Source: CBDFGQ01 sp965247295 | Lineage (GTDB): Bacteria; Chloroflexota; Dehalococcoidia; Lucifugimonadales; JAGWBF01 | DNA: 64,000 bases | NCBI GenBank assembly: GCA_965247295.1 | Contig: CBDFGQ010000008.1 | Coordinates: forward strand, 62,001-126,000 | Direction of reading: 5' to 3' | Shown here: positions 9,763 through 18,114 of the stretch, in pieces | How positions within the stretch are numbered: position 1 is the stretch's first letter | Layout of the letters: the number at the start of each line of letters is the position of its first letter | Translations under genes and position numbers: made by a program | Notes under the pieces: generated by a model | What the model saw: only the letters and a program-made list of their open reading frames with translations | Told to the model about the DNA's origin: nothing | The model's database searches: none

Positions 9763-9792
9763 TTGACAGTCCCATATGAACTGTGCTACTTT
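9763..9792 (+). promoter_or_regulatory. extended -10 promoter of solute-binding protein 1
   Basis: TTGACA (9763-9768), an 18-bp spacer ending in TGC, and TACTTT (9787-9792). The TGn before the -10 makes it an extended -10 promoter. The same pattern, including the G after TTGACA and GTG before the -10, precedes the two other solute-binding protein genes. Confidence 0.6.
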
Positions 9793-9833
9793 GTCATGCG
9801 AACTCCCAAAGTAGGTAGTATGGAGGCGTGATC

Positions 9834-11819
9834 ATGGGCTATCGTAGTGCGCTAACATCGAAATGGCTTCTCCTGGTACCACTACTGGCAGTGCTGATAA
9901 TGGCGGTGGCGTGTGGGGAGGAGGGGACGCCCGTCATCATCGAGAAGCAGGTGGTGGTTGAGAAGGAGGTTATCAAAGAGGTACCTGTAATTAAGGAAGT
10001 GGTAGTAGAGAAGGAGATTATCAAAGAGGTTATCAAAGAGGTACCTGTGGAAGTGGAGAAGGAAGTGGTGGTGGTGAAGGAGATTATCGTAGAGGTGCCG
10101 GTCGAAAAGATTATCGAGATCGTGACGACCCCGATAGCGGCGCCCAGGGCGGCGATAAGGATACCCGCCTACGTGAAGAAAGCCAAGTACGGCGGGACCC
10201 CGGCCTTTGCGGCGACATCGGACCCCGGGTTCCTGGACCTCCATTTCTCCGCCAGCATTAACTCCGGGCTGGTCGTGGGTGGTCCCAGGTTCAACCAGCT
10301 CGTGGAGTTCAACCCGGTGAATTGGAGCGAGATACAGGGGGACCTGGCCACAACGTGGGACCTGCGCGCGGACGGGAGGACCTACACCTTCTTCCTCCAC
10401 CCAGACGCCAAGTGGACCGACGGCAAGCCCGTCACGGCCGAGGACGTGGTGTTTAGCCTGGACCGGGTGGTGGATCCGGACGCGATAAGGCCGAGGGCCG
10501 GCGGGGCTCTGAGGCCCTTCTATACTGCCGGCAACGCCAGGGCAATAGACGCCAGTATCGTGGAGATGACCACCAAGTTTCCCTCGACGGCCTTCTTGTC
10601 GGGGCTGGCCTTTGACTACGTAAAGATATATCCCAAACACATAGCGGAACAGCTCAGCCAGGATGACATGAACTGCTGCTACGAGAACATGCTTGGGTCG
10701 GGCCCCTGGATGGTCAAAAAATTTGAGCGGGGAAGTGTCATAGAATGGGAGAAGAACCCCAACTACTTCAAGGAGGGCTTGCCCTTCTGGGATGGCTGGA
10801 ACTCCTTCCTTATCAAGGACCGGGTCAGGGCTCTAGCCGGCATGAAGACCGAGCAGGTGATGGGGTGGACGGCAATCATCCAGTCCAGCCCCACATTCGA
10901 TTTGTACCAGCAGCTGGAAAAAGACACCGGCGGCAAGGTGAAGGCGATCCAGGTGCAGGGCTCTACTCACCTTGGTATCCACACCAACCATACCAAGCCG
11001 CCCTTCGACGACGTAAGGGTTCGGAAGGCACTTCAGATGGCGGTGGACAGGGTGGAGATAATCAAGACCGCCTACAAGGGGTTCGGGCGACAGGCGACCT
11101 ACTTGCCTGGAGGTACATCCATAGCTGACGCCGAAGCCAACTGGGCTGGGTGGCGGTACGTGGACTCCAGCGGGAACCTAATAACCACGGACCCGGTGAA
11201 GGTAGTGGGGGCCCAAAAGCACCCCGACGACATAGCCGAGGCCAAAGCGCTGGTAAAAGCGGCGGGTGCCGAGAACTTCAAGGGCAGAATGATCAGTACT
11301 CAGGACCCCGCCGCTGGACAAGTTGCTGTCCTCCTCGCCAGGCAGCTAAAAGAGCTCTTCGGCTGGGACATGAGTGTCGACGTTATGGACCTGCCTGCCT
11401 ATTCCATTGAGCGAAACGAAGGCAGGTTTAATATGCACGGAGCGGGTCACGGTATGGAGCTTAACGACCCCAATGCCCTGCTGACGCAGATGCACCTGGA
11501 GGGTGGTGGCAGGAACCAGCAGAACTGGCACGACGAGCGGATCGACAAGCTCTTCGTGGAACAGAACCAGGCCCTGAACGCCGATGCCCGGAAGGCAAAG
11601 ATCCTGGAGATAGAAAAGATCATGGTGGATGAGGGGATTTCTCAGTGGACCCCCATTGCGTGGCTGCCAGTCAATGGGGCGATGAACGTCAAGATAAGGA
11701 ACTACTTCCTGCCGGCTCCCACCGACGTGGCCAGCGCATGGAATATCCAGGCTAACAGCAAAAAGGAGCACATGTGGTTGGACCCTGACGCCAAGGCCGA
11801 CTGGGGTCTGGGAAACTAG
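9834..11819 (+). CDS. ABC transporter solute-binding lipoprotein, family 5 (paralog 1)
   Basis: A 661-residue extracellular solute-binding protein of the peptide/nickel type (SBP_bac_5). The lipobox MAVAC places the lipid-anchored Cys at residue 27. A stalk of about 70 residues made of (V/I)EKEV and IKEVPV repeats follows, then the ligand-binding domain with family-typical LATTWDLRADGRTYTFFLHP, WTDGKPVTAEDVVFSLDRV and DDVRVRKALQMAVDR. The ATG at 9834 is preferred over a GTG 6 nt upstream because GGAGG lies 7 nt before it and the paralog at 24128 starts identically. No permease genes follow; a hairpin and amidohydrolase 3 come next. Ligand unknown, possibly an oligopeptide or other amide. Confidence 0.9.
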   Translation: MGYRSALTSKWLLLVPLLAVLIMAVACGEEGTPVIIEKQVVVEKEVIKEVPVIKEVVVEKEIIKEVIKEVPVEVEKEVVVVKEIIVEVPVEKIIEIVTTPIAAPRAAIRIPAYVKKAKYGGTPAFAATSDPGFLDLHFSASINSGLVVGGPRFNQLVEFNPVNWSEIQGDLATTWDLRADGRTYTFFLHPDAKWTDGKPVTAEDVVFSLDRVVDPDAIRPRAGGALRPFYTAGNARAIDASIVEMTTKFPSTAFLSGLAFDYVKIYPKHIAEQLSQDDMNCCYENMLGSGPWMVKKFERGSVIEWEKNPNYFKEGLPFWDGWNSFLIKDRVRALAGMKTEQVMGWTAIIQSSPTFDLYQQLEKDTGGKVKAIQVQGSTHLGIHTNHTKPPFDDVRVRKALQMAVDRVEIIKTAYKGFGRQATYLPGGTSIADAEANWAGWRYVDSSGNLITTDPVKVVGAQKHPDDIAEAKALVKAAGAENFKGRMISTQDPAAGQVAVLLARQLKELFGWDMSVDVMDLPAYSIERNEGRFNMHGAGHGMELNDPNALLTQMHLEGGGRNQQNWHDERIDKLFVEQNQALNADARKAKILEIEKIMVDEGISQWTPIAWLPVNGAMNVKIRNYFLPAPTDVASAWNIQANSKKEHMWLDPDAKADWGLGN

Positions 11820-11909
11820 CAGCGCCCACGACTTAGCTGGAGGCCCGGTGGGACCATGTCGCGGGTCAGACCCGGACGCTCCACCGATGTAGAGTGGTGA
11901 GTCAAACAC

Positions 11910-11952
11910 AGTTGGCTCTATGCGGGAAACGCATAGAGCCAACTGGTTTTCT
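11910..11952 (+). terminator. intrinsic terminator after solute-binding protein 1
   Basis: A 15-bp perfect stem (AGTTGGCTCTATGCG / CGCATAGAGCCAACT) with a GGAAA loop, followed by ggttttct. It lies 90 bp after the stop codon. Hairpins of the same style follow the other two solute-binding protein genes. Confidence 0.8.
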
Positions 11953-12037
11953 CCGGGGTCCTCTCCGCGGAGACAAGCAGGTTCTCGCTGTCCTGTCGTG
12001 GCTATCCTGGGGAAGTCGCTACCTTTTGGCAGCCGAA

Positions 12038-13535
12038 TCTTGACACCTGTACACCAGTGTGTGATGATGCGTCGCGTCCCACCCTTACCTATACATAGGA
12101 GGCGCCAATGGCTTCGACACTGGTGCGGGGAAAGTACGTCATCTGCAAGGTCACGGGCCCCGACTCGGCTGAGGTTGTGTCCGATGGCGCGGTGTACCAG
12201 CGGGACGGCGAGATCATTGAGGTGGGGCGTTACGATGATCTACGGGCCAAGCACCCCAGCGAGGAGGTCATCGGCTCTTCGAAGTACGTGGTTATGCCGG
12301 GGCTGGTCAACGATCATTTCCACGTCGGCCTGACACCCGTCCAGATGGGGGCACTCGACCGTCCCCTGGAGCTCTGGGGTTTCGCGAGGATGGGTGCCAG
12401 ACGCATCGACCCCTATCTGGACCAGCTTTATGGCGCCGTGCAGATGATCGAAACGGGGACCACCACCGTGCAGGCCATCCACGGGGGCGGACAGTGGTGG
12501 AGGCCCATGGACCCAGCGATAGCGGACAAGGCCATAAGTGCCTTTCTGGACTCGGGGATGCGCGTCTCCTACGCTCCCTCGGTACGTGACAAGGACGGTA
12601 GCGTTTCTGGAAGCCGCGGAGGGGAAGCGGAGCTGGCGGCTACCATGCCCGGTGACCTTGCCGAGCGGTTCCTGTCAATGCACAGGCAGAGCTATGCTCC
12701 GGTTGATGAGCTGATGGGCAATCTGGAGCAGATCTGCTCCAAGTACGGTAACGATCGGTATGAGCGCATCAGGATCACCATGGCCCCGAGCAACGTCCAC
12801 CGCTGCTCCGACGCCCTGCTGGAGGCCTTCAGAAATATGGCCACCAAGTACAGCACGGGCATCCACATCCACCTCCAGGAGAGCGTTTACCAGAAGCTGT
12901 ACGGGTTTCGTCTGTGGAACAAGACGCCCCTTCAGCACCTCCACGACCTGGGGTTTCTGGGCCCCGACGTGGTCTGCGGGCACAGCGTCTGGGTGACTGA
13001 CGAGGACATCGAGGTGATGGCGGCGACGGGGACCAACGTCTGCCACAACGCCAGCTCCAATCTGAGGCTTCAGAGCGGTATTGCCCCAGTGGGGCCGCTG
13101 CTCAAGAAGGGAATCAGGATAGCCATAGGTAGCGACGAGGCGGGGCTGAACGACGACAAGGACCTGTTCCAGGAGATGCGGCTGGTGCTGAAGATACACC
13201 GGGTGCCTGGAGTGGAGAACGTGCCGCCCACGTCCTACCAGGTGTTTCAGATGGCCACGGAGAACGGCGCCTATGCCAGCTGGTTCGGGGACAAGGTGGG
13301 TACGTTGGAGCCGGGGAAGCGTGCGGACATAGTGTTACTGAACCTTGAGAACATAGAGGAGCCGTACCTAGACCCGGAGGTGTCCATTGTGGACGCGGTG
13401 GTGCACCGTGGGCGGAGCCTGGACGTGGACACGGTGTTGGTGGACGGTGAGGTGGTGATGAGGGATAGGAAGCTTACCAAGGTTGACAAGGAAGACCTGT
13501 ACAAGGAGATCAAAGCTGCCCTGGACCGGCCTCTG
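12038..13535 (+). repeat. mosaic duplication, copy A (promoter plus amidohydrolase 3)
   Basis: Matches 22254-23745. Bases 12038-12296 (promoter, ribosome-binding site, first 63 codons) and 12713-13535 (about residues 203-476) are nearly identical to the second copy, with only a few substitutions. The intervening block, about 12297-12712, is clearly diverged and differs in length by 6 bp. The sharp change in identity marks recombination or gene conversion endpoints. Confidence 0.85.
12040..12068 (+). promoter_or_regulatory. promoter of amidohydrolase 3
   Basis: TTGACA (12040-12045), a 17-bp spacer and GATGAT (12063-12068, 4 of 6 matches) with TG upstream at the extended position. The spacer holds the small inverted repeat ACACcaGTGT (12051-12060), a possible operator. 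The same sequence precedes amidohydrolase 4. Confidence 0.5.
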
Positions 13536-13658
13536 CAACCCGCAGAGGAAGACCGCAGGGATCTCGCGAAGAAGTTGGAGCCATATGCTTGGCGCTTCTA
13601 CGAGGGTAACATTCCCCCGGACCCAACACCCCACAGCGTCTACAACGCCCGCTCCTGA
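12108..13658 (+). CDS. TrzA/AtzA-type amidohydrolase (paralog 3)
   Basis: A 516-residue paralog with all expected ligands: HxH in NDHFHVG, HIHLQES, CGHSVWVTDED and GSDEAGLNDDKD. Residues 1-63 and about 203-476 are almost identical to paralog 4 at the DNA level, while about 65-200 differ (for example GGGQWWRPMDPA against SPGRGARPMSLE). The variable block follows the first metal motif and probably shapes the substrate pocket, which is inference. The ribosome-binding site is AGGAGG. The gene ends directly at a remnant of a DppC permease, so this copy appears to have replaced permease genes that once followed solute-binding protein 1. Confidence 0.9.
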   Translation: MASTLVRGKYVICKVTGPDSAEVVSDGAVYQRDGEIIEVGRYDDLRAKHPSEEVIGSSKYVVMPGLVNDHFHVGLTPVQMGALDRPLELWGFARMGARRIDPYLDQLYGAVQMIETGTTTVQAIHGGGQWWRPMDPAIADKAISAFLDSGMRVSYAPSVRDKDGSVSGSRGGEAELAATMPGDLAERFLSMHRQSYAPVDELMGNLEQICSKYGNDRYERIRITMAPSNVHRCSDALLEAFRNMATKYSTGIHIHLQESVYQKLYGFRLWNKTPLQHLHDLGFLGPDVVCGHSVWVTDEDIEVMAATGTNVCHNASSNLRLQSGIAPVGPLLKKGIRIAIGSDEAGLNDDKDLFQEMRLVLKIHRVPGVENVPPTSYQVFQMATENGAYASWFGDKVGTLEPGKRADIVLLNLENIEEPYLDPEVSIVDAVVHRGRSLDVDTVLVDGEVVMRDRKLTKVDKEDLYKEIKAALDRPLQPAEEDRRDLAKKLEPYAWRFYEGNIPPDPTPHSVYNARS

Positions 13659-13985
13659 CCGGAGTGTGGGCTGGGCACCGGCCGCTGGCGGATTATACTG
13701 CGCCGCATCCTCCCCAACTGCCTGTCCCTTTACATCGTCTTCTTCAGCATTACCGTGGGATTCGCCATCATAGGGGAGGCCTCCTTGAGCTTCCTGGGGC
13801 TGGGAGCGCCTCCGGATGTGCCATCGTGGGGCGGATTGCTTGCCCTGGTGTCCTTCAGATATATAGACCTGGCTCCGTGGATATCCATAGCCCCCGGCGC
13901 CCCCATAGCCATCGTGGTCTTCGCCTTCAACATGCTGGGGGATGCCCTGCGTGACGTGCTGGACCCCCGGCTAAGAGGAACGTAA
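13659..13985 (+). pseudogene. 3' remnant of DppC-type ABC permease
   Basis: Translating in frame with the preceding amidohydrolase stop gives the last 105 or so residues of a BPD_transp_1 permease. It reads WRIILRRILPNCLSLYIVFF, EASLSFLGLGAPPDVPSWGG and LGDALRDVLDPRLRGT, closely matching the C-terminus of the intact permease at 16968. The first two thirds, including the EAA-motif region, and any start are missing. It begins within about 10 bp of the amidohydrolase stop, which is the scar of a recombination that placed the amidohydrolase over permease genes. Confidence 0.85.
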
Positions 13986-14067
13986 TAACTTGGATCAAGT
14001 GGGGGTACCCCTCGTGGCGTTGCTTTCCACTTGGTTTTTGTTGCTTTGATTTGGCCCTTCGACTAGG

Positions 14068-14097
14068 TTGACAGTCCCGTAACCGTTGTGATAGGCT
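14068..14097 (+). promoter_or_regulatory. extended -10 promoter of solute-binding protein 2
   Basis: TTGACA (14068-14073), an 18-bp spacer ending TGA, and TAGGCT (14092-14097). Same architecture as the promoters at 9763 and 24046. Confidence 0.55.
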
Positions 14098-14150
14098 ATG
14101 GCCCGCGATCCACGGTTAGTGGATGAAATGCGTGTTACGGAGGCGAAACG

Positions 14151-15887
14151 ATGGCTAGTCGGTGGTTGCTGAAGACCCATTGGTTGCTCATACTTCCTCT
14201 CATCGCGGTGATGATAATGGCGGTGGCTTGTGGAGAGGATGACACGCCAGTGCCCGTCGTCATCGAGAAGGAAGTGATTGTAGAGAAGGAAGTGATCGTG
14301 GAAGTGGTGGTAACCCCGACCGCTATGCCCGAGGTGAAGAAGGCACCCGACGCCATGATGGCACAGGATGGCGGTATTTTCGCCCTTCACAAGCACGGGG
14401 ATGCGCGGCTACTGGACCCCCACGTGTCGTCTTCGGGCACGGAATCGGGGACCTTCGATTTCATGTATAGCCAGATCACGGCGACCAGCAACCAGCCGCC
14501 CACGTCGGAGATAGTGGGAGACCTGGCCAAGAGCTGGGATGTAAGCGCCGATGGACTGGCCTACACCTTCAACCTGAAAGAGAACGTTAAGTGGTCCGAC
14601 GGCGAGCCTCTGACTGCCGCGGACATCAAATTTAGCCTGGACCGCATAGTGATGGAGGGCGAGGTAAGGCCCAAGTCGGGGCTGCTGCGGACCTACTACG
14701 ATAGTGCAGAGGTGGTGGACGACCTCACCGCGAAGGTAAACCTCAAGTTCGCGGCGGCGGCCTTCCTCCCCGGCCTCAGCTTCGTGAACATAAAGGTTCT
14801 CCCCAAGCACGTGCTTGACGCGGGGGTTGACATCGCCCTTAACCGGGAGAACATCGTCGGCTCGGGGCCCTACATCTTCACTAAGCTCCGCAAAGGGGAC
14901 AGCATCGAGCTGGAGAAGAACCCCAACTACCACAAGGATGGGCTGCCCCATCCGGATGGCGTCAAACAGTTCATCATCACCGATACGGGGCGGACCATAG
15001 CGGCCTTCGAGGCCAAGCAGGTCATGGCGAGCAGCATAGCCTGGACCGGGCTGAGCACTCAAGACCATGTTGAGCTTGGCAAGAACAACGATCATATTAC
15101 AACACACGTAGCGGCGGTGATGGGCTCAAACTCCATGTTCATCAACATCGAGGCGAAACCCCTGGACGACCCACGGGTCAGGAAGGCCCTCTTCCTCCTG
15201 ATGGACCGCCGGCAGCACGTGAAGATATTCACCCTGGGTCAGGGTTTCCCCCATGGCGGACTGCCTTCCTGGCTGCCCTTTGGCAAGAGCCAGGAGGACT
15301 TGGCCGAGGTGCCCGGCTTCAGGTACACGGACGCCGGTGAGAAGCACCCCGACGACATAGCCGAGGCGAAGGCGCTCTTGGCCGATGCAGGACTCGGGGA
15401 TGGCTTCGATCTTGAGATCACGGTAAGGCAGACGGGCCAGTACGCCGACCAGGCCGCCGTCGTCAAGGACCAGTGGGCTCCCTTCGGCATTAACGTGAAA
15501 ATAAGGTCCATGGAGAGCGCCGCTGGGTTCGCCGCCTACGACGCCAGGGACTTCGAGGTTGGGATCATCAATACCGGGTTCCCTATCACCGACGCGGACG
15601 CGATCCTTGGCACCCTTTACATGCCCAACGGCGACATTAACTACGCCCACTGGGAAGACCCCAAGCTTAACGATTTCTTTACTAAGCAGGCGAACGAGCC
15701 GGACCCGGATAAGCGCATCCAGATCCTTGCGGAGGTGGATGATTTCCTTCTCAGCGGAGAGAACCACCTGATAGGGATCATGTGGACGCCTTCCTTTTAC
15801 ACCGTGAGCAATAGTGTCATGGGCTGGCATAATCCCGGACCCACTGCCGCTGGCAACGTGTACGAGGCCATCTGGCTAGCGCAGTAA
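14151..15887 (+). CDS. ABC transporter solute-binding lipoprotein, family 5 (paralog 2)
   Basis: A 578-residue SBP_bac_5 lipoprotein. The lipobox MAVAC puts the anchored Cys at residue 27. The VIEKEVIVEKEVIVEVVV stalk is only about 25 residues, far shorter than in the other two paralogs. The binding domain shows LAKSWDVSADGLAYTFNLKE, WSDGEPLTAADIKFSLDRI, GSGPYIFTKLRKGDSIELEK and DDPRVRKALFLLMDR. An ATG with a GGAGG site and a strong upstream promoter is present. It is followed by a 16-bp-stem hairpin and then a DppB-DppC pair, making a near-complete import operon without ATPases. Ligand unknown. Confidence 0.9.
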   Translation: MASRWLLKTHWLLILPLIAVMIMAVACGEDDTPVPVVIEKEVIVEKEVIVEVVVTPTAMPEVKKAPDAMMAQDGGIFALHKHGDARLLDPHVSSSGTESGTFDFMYSQITATSNQPPTSEIVGDLAKSWDVSADGLAYTFNLKENVKWSDGEPLTAADIKFSLDRIVMEGEVRPKSGLLRTYYDSAEVVDDLTAKVNLKFAAAAFLPGLSFVNIKVLPKHVLDAGVDIALNRENIVGSGPYIFTKLRKGDSIELEKNPNYHKDGLPHPDGVKQFIITDTGRTIAAFEAKQVMASSIAWTGLSTQDHVELGKNNDHITTHVAAVMGSNSMFINIEAKPLDDPRVRKALFLLMDRRQHVKIFTLGQGFPHGGLPSWLPFGKSQEDLAEVPGFRYTDAGEKHPDDIAEAKALLADAGLGDGFDLEITVRQTGQYADQAAVVKDQWAPFGINVKIRSMESAAGFAAYDARDFEVGIINTGFPITDADAILGTLYMPNGDINYAHWEDPKLNDFFTKQANEPDPDKRIQILAEVDDFLLSGENHLIGIMWTPSFYTVSNSVMGWHNPGPTAAGNVYEAIWLAQ

Positions 15888-15912
15888 TCGCCTAGCTCTG
15901 AATGCGGGTATA

Positions 15913-15958
15913 CAACCGACCTGGGGCCTGAACTTACCACTTGGCCCCAGGTCGGTTG
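15913..15958 (+). terminator. hairpin between solute-binding protein 2 and permeases
   Basis: A 16-bp perfect stem (CAACCGACCTGGGGCC / GGCCCCAGGTCGGTTG) with a 14-nt loop, followed by actgtttgtt. It is 24 bp before the permease start. It probably acts as a partial terminator or as a 3' stabiliser giving more binding protein than permease, the usual arrangement in such operons. Confidence 0.65.
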
Positions 15959-15982
15959 ACTGTTTGTTATAATGGAGTGGCG

Positions 15983-16942
15983 ATGACCACCTATGTGATG
16001 AAGCGGCTGTCACTCTTTGTCCCCACCCTTTTTCTTGTAACCGTCATACTGTTCCTACTCACCCGCATGGTCCCCGGCGATCCCGCCCTACTTATCCTGC
16101 TGGGAGACATGGGTGAGGGCTCCTACACCCAGGAGGAGCTGGACAACCTGCGCCACGAGCTTGGAACGGATAGGCCCCTTGTCGTCCAGTACTACACGTG
16201 GGTATGGGACATGGGGCGGGGAGACTTTGGCCTGTCCATGTGGTACCGGGACCCGGTGTGGAACGAGATAAAGGACAAGTTCCCCACGACTCTGGAGCTG
16301 ACCGTTTTAGCCTTCCTCATCAGCTTTGGGTTTGCCGTGCCCCTGGGCATCGTTTCCGCCATCAGGCAGGACTCGTGGTTTGACTATGCCGCCAGGATTT
16401 TCAGCATCACAGGGATAGCGCTTCCCACCTTCTGGGTCGCAATTTTGATTATATTTGTCCTGGTCAACTACTTCGATTGGCTACCGCCGATAGGTTATGC
16501 GGTGCTCTGGGAAGACCCCCTCACCAACCTTCAGCAGATGATCTTTCCCGCGGCTGTGCTGGGGTTTTACAATATGGCATTTGTGGCCCGCGTGACCAGG
16601 TCCTCCATGCTGGACGTGATGCGGGAGGATTATATCCGCACCGCCAGAGCCAAGGGGCTGTGGGGGTTGGTGGTGATCACCAGGCACGCCCTCAAAAACG
16701 CCTTCCTGCCGGTGCTTACCATCTCAGGCTGGCAGGTCGGACGTCTCATAGGTGGGACTATCATCATAGAGAGCATATTCCTGGTGCCGGGGATAGGAAT
16801 AACGCTGATAGCGGGCGTAAATCATAGGGACTTCTCCATGATTCAGGCGATCGTCTTCCTGGTGGCGGTGGGGGTGCTCTTTCTGAATCTGGCAATAGAC
16901 ATGCTGTACGCCTGGATCGACCCGAGAATCCGGTACTCATGA
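15983..16942 (+). CDS. DppB-type ABC transporter permease (paralog 1)
   Basis: A 319-residue inner-membrane permease of the peptide/nickel importer family. It has an N-terminal TM helix (LSLFVPTLFLVTVILFLLTR), the conserved MVPGDPA segment, five further hydrophobic helices, and the cytoplasmic EAA loop DYIRTARAKGLWGLVVITRH, which contacts the ATPase. The ATG at 15983 gives the same length as the paralog at 26357; the upstream in-frame start lies inside the terminator hairpin and is rejected. It precedes the DppC-type gene by 25 bp. It would form a heterodimeric channel with that product. Confidence 0.93.
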   Translation: MTTYVMKRLSLFVPTLFLVTVILFLLTRMVPGDPALLILLGDMGEGSYTQEELDNLRHELGTDRPLVVQYYTWVWDMGRGDFGLSMWYRDPVWNEIKDKFPTTLELTVLAFLISFGFAVPLGIVSAIRQDSWFDYAARIFSITGIALPTFWVAILIIFVLVNYFDWLPPIGYAVLWEDPLTNLQQMIFPAAVLGFYNMAFVARVTRSSMLDVMREDYIRTARAKGLWGLVVITRHALKNAFLPVLTISGWQVGRLIGGTIIIESIFLVPGIGITLIAGVNHRDFSMIQAIVFLVAVGVLFLNLAIDMLYAWIDPRIRYS

Positions 16943-16967
16943 TCCTTTAGAGAGATAGGGAGCGATT

Positions 16968-17876
16968 TTGGGTAGTCAGAGGGGAATCGCCGAGGCCGTT
17001 CGGGGCAGCCCTTTAAGCATGCGGCGATTGTCCGCTTTTCTAGGCGTGATCGCCACCTTTTCCAGGCGCAAGCCCCTGGGAGCCATTGGTGCCGCTATAG
17101 TGGTGCTCCTCATACTGACGGCCATATTTGCGCCCTTTATCGCGCCCCATGACCCCGACAAAGTGAACTCCGATTTCATCTACGCGCCGCCCAGCAGCAC
17201 GTTCCTCGTGGGTACAGACCAGATAGGGCGCGACACCTTGAGCAGGCTCATCTATGGGGCACGCGTGTCGCTGTACGTGGGCATAGTCAGCGTGCTGATC
17301 GGGGCTACCATGGGTACCCTCCTGGGCATCATCAGCGCCTATTTCGGAGGACTGACGGACCTCTTCCTCCAGCGGATCCTGGACGCCCTCATAGCCTTTC
17401 CCAGCATTATCTTTGCTATGGCCATCATGGCCGCCCTGGGTGCCTCCCTGGAGAACGTGATCATCGCCCTGGTCATTATTTTCATGCCGGGCGCCGCGCG
17501 GACCCTGCGGTCCCGCGCCCTGAGCTTGAAGGAGATGGACTTCGTTCTGGCGGCCAAGGCCGTGGGCGCTGGAGACTGGCGTATCATTCTCCGCCACATC
17601 CTCCCCAATTGCATGTCGCTCTACATCGTTTTCTTCACTATCACGGTGGGATTCGCGATTCTGGTGGAGGCCTCCCTGAGCTTCCTTGGGCTGGGTGCGC
17701 CGCCCGAGGTGCCCACCTGGGGCGGTATGCTTACCGATGCCGCGAGCAAGTACATCAAGCTGGCGCCCTGGTTGGCAATACTTCCGGGTGTCGCCGTAGC
17801 TTTGGTGGTGTTCGGGTTTAACCTGCTGGGTGACGCCCTGCGGGACGTGCTCGATCCCAGGCTGCGCGGCACATGA
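16968..17876 (+). CDS. DppC-type ABC transporter permease (paralog 1)
   Basis: A 302-residue BPD_transp_1 permease, partner of the DppB-type product just upstream. It shows the OppC-like N-terminus (FSRRKPLGAIGAAIVVLLIL), PHDPDKVN, FLVGTDQIGRDTLSRLIYGA, the EAA loop MDFVLAAKAVGAGDWRIILR, and the end LGDALRDVLDPRLRGT. The TTG start at 16968 (AGGGAG upstream) is supported because its residues MGSQRGIAE align with MFNQRGVAE at the ATG start of the paralog; an ATG at 17019 is the alternative. No ATPase gene follows. Confidence 0.92.
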   Translation: MGSQRGIAEAVRGSPLSMRRLSAFLGVIATFSRRKPLGAIGAAIVVLLILTAIFAPFIAPHDPDKVNSDFIYAPPSSTFLVGTDQIGRDTLSRLIYGARVSLYVGIVSVLIGATMGTLLGIISAYFGGLTDLFLQRILDALIAFPSIIFAMAIMAALGASLENVIIALVIIFMPGAARTLRSRALSLKEMDFVLAAKAVGAGDWRIILRHILPNCMSLYIVFFTITVGFAILVEASLSFLGLGAPPEVPTWGGMLTDAASKYIKLAPWLAILPGVAVALVVFGFNLLGDALRDVLDPRLRGT

Positions 17877-18114
17877 CCTTTGGGGTCAGGCGCCGCGCCC
17901 TGCCCGGTTATTCCGCTGCCCCTTGATTTCCAGTCCTCTTCCTATTACTATATGAGAATGTAATTGGGCTTCAGGGGCGGCTAACGGCGCTGCCCCACGA
18001 GGATAACGGGGTCTCCTTTAACTTAGCGCGTACATTGCCCAATCGGCGGCTAGCTGGTAAGGGTCTGGTTGGTCGACTCTTAAAAGATTCGTAACACCTA
18101 GTGAGGAGGGAAGC

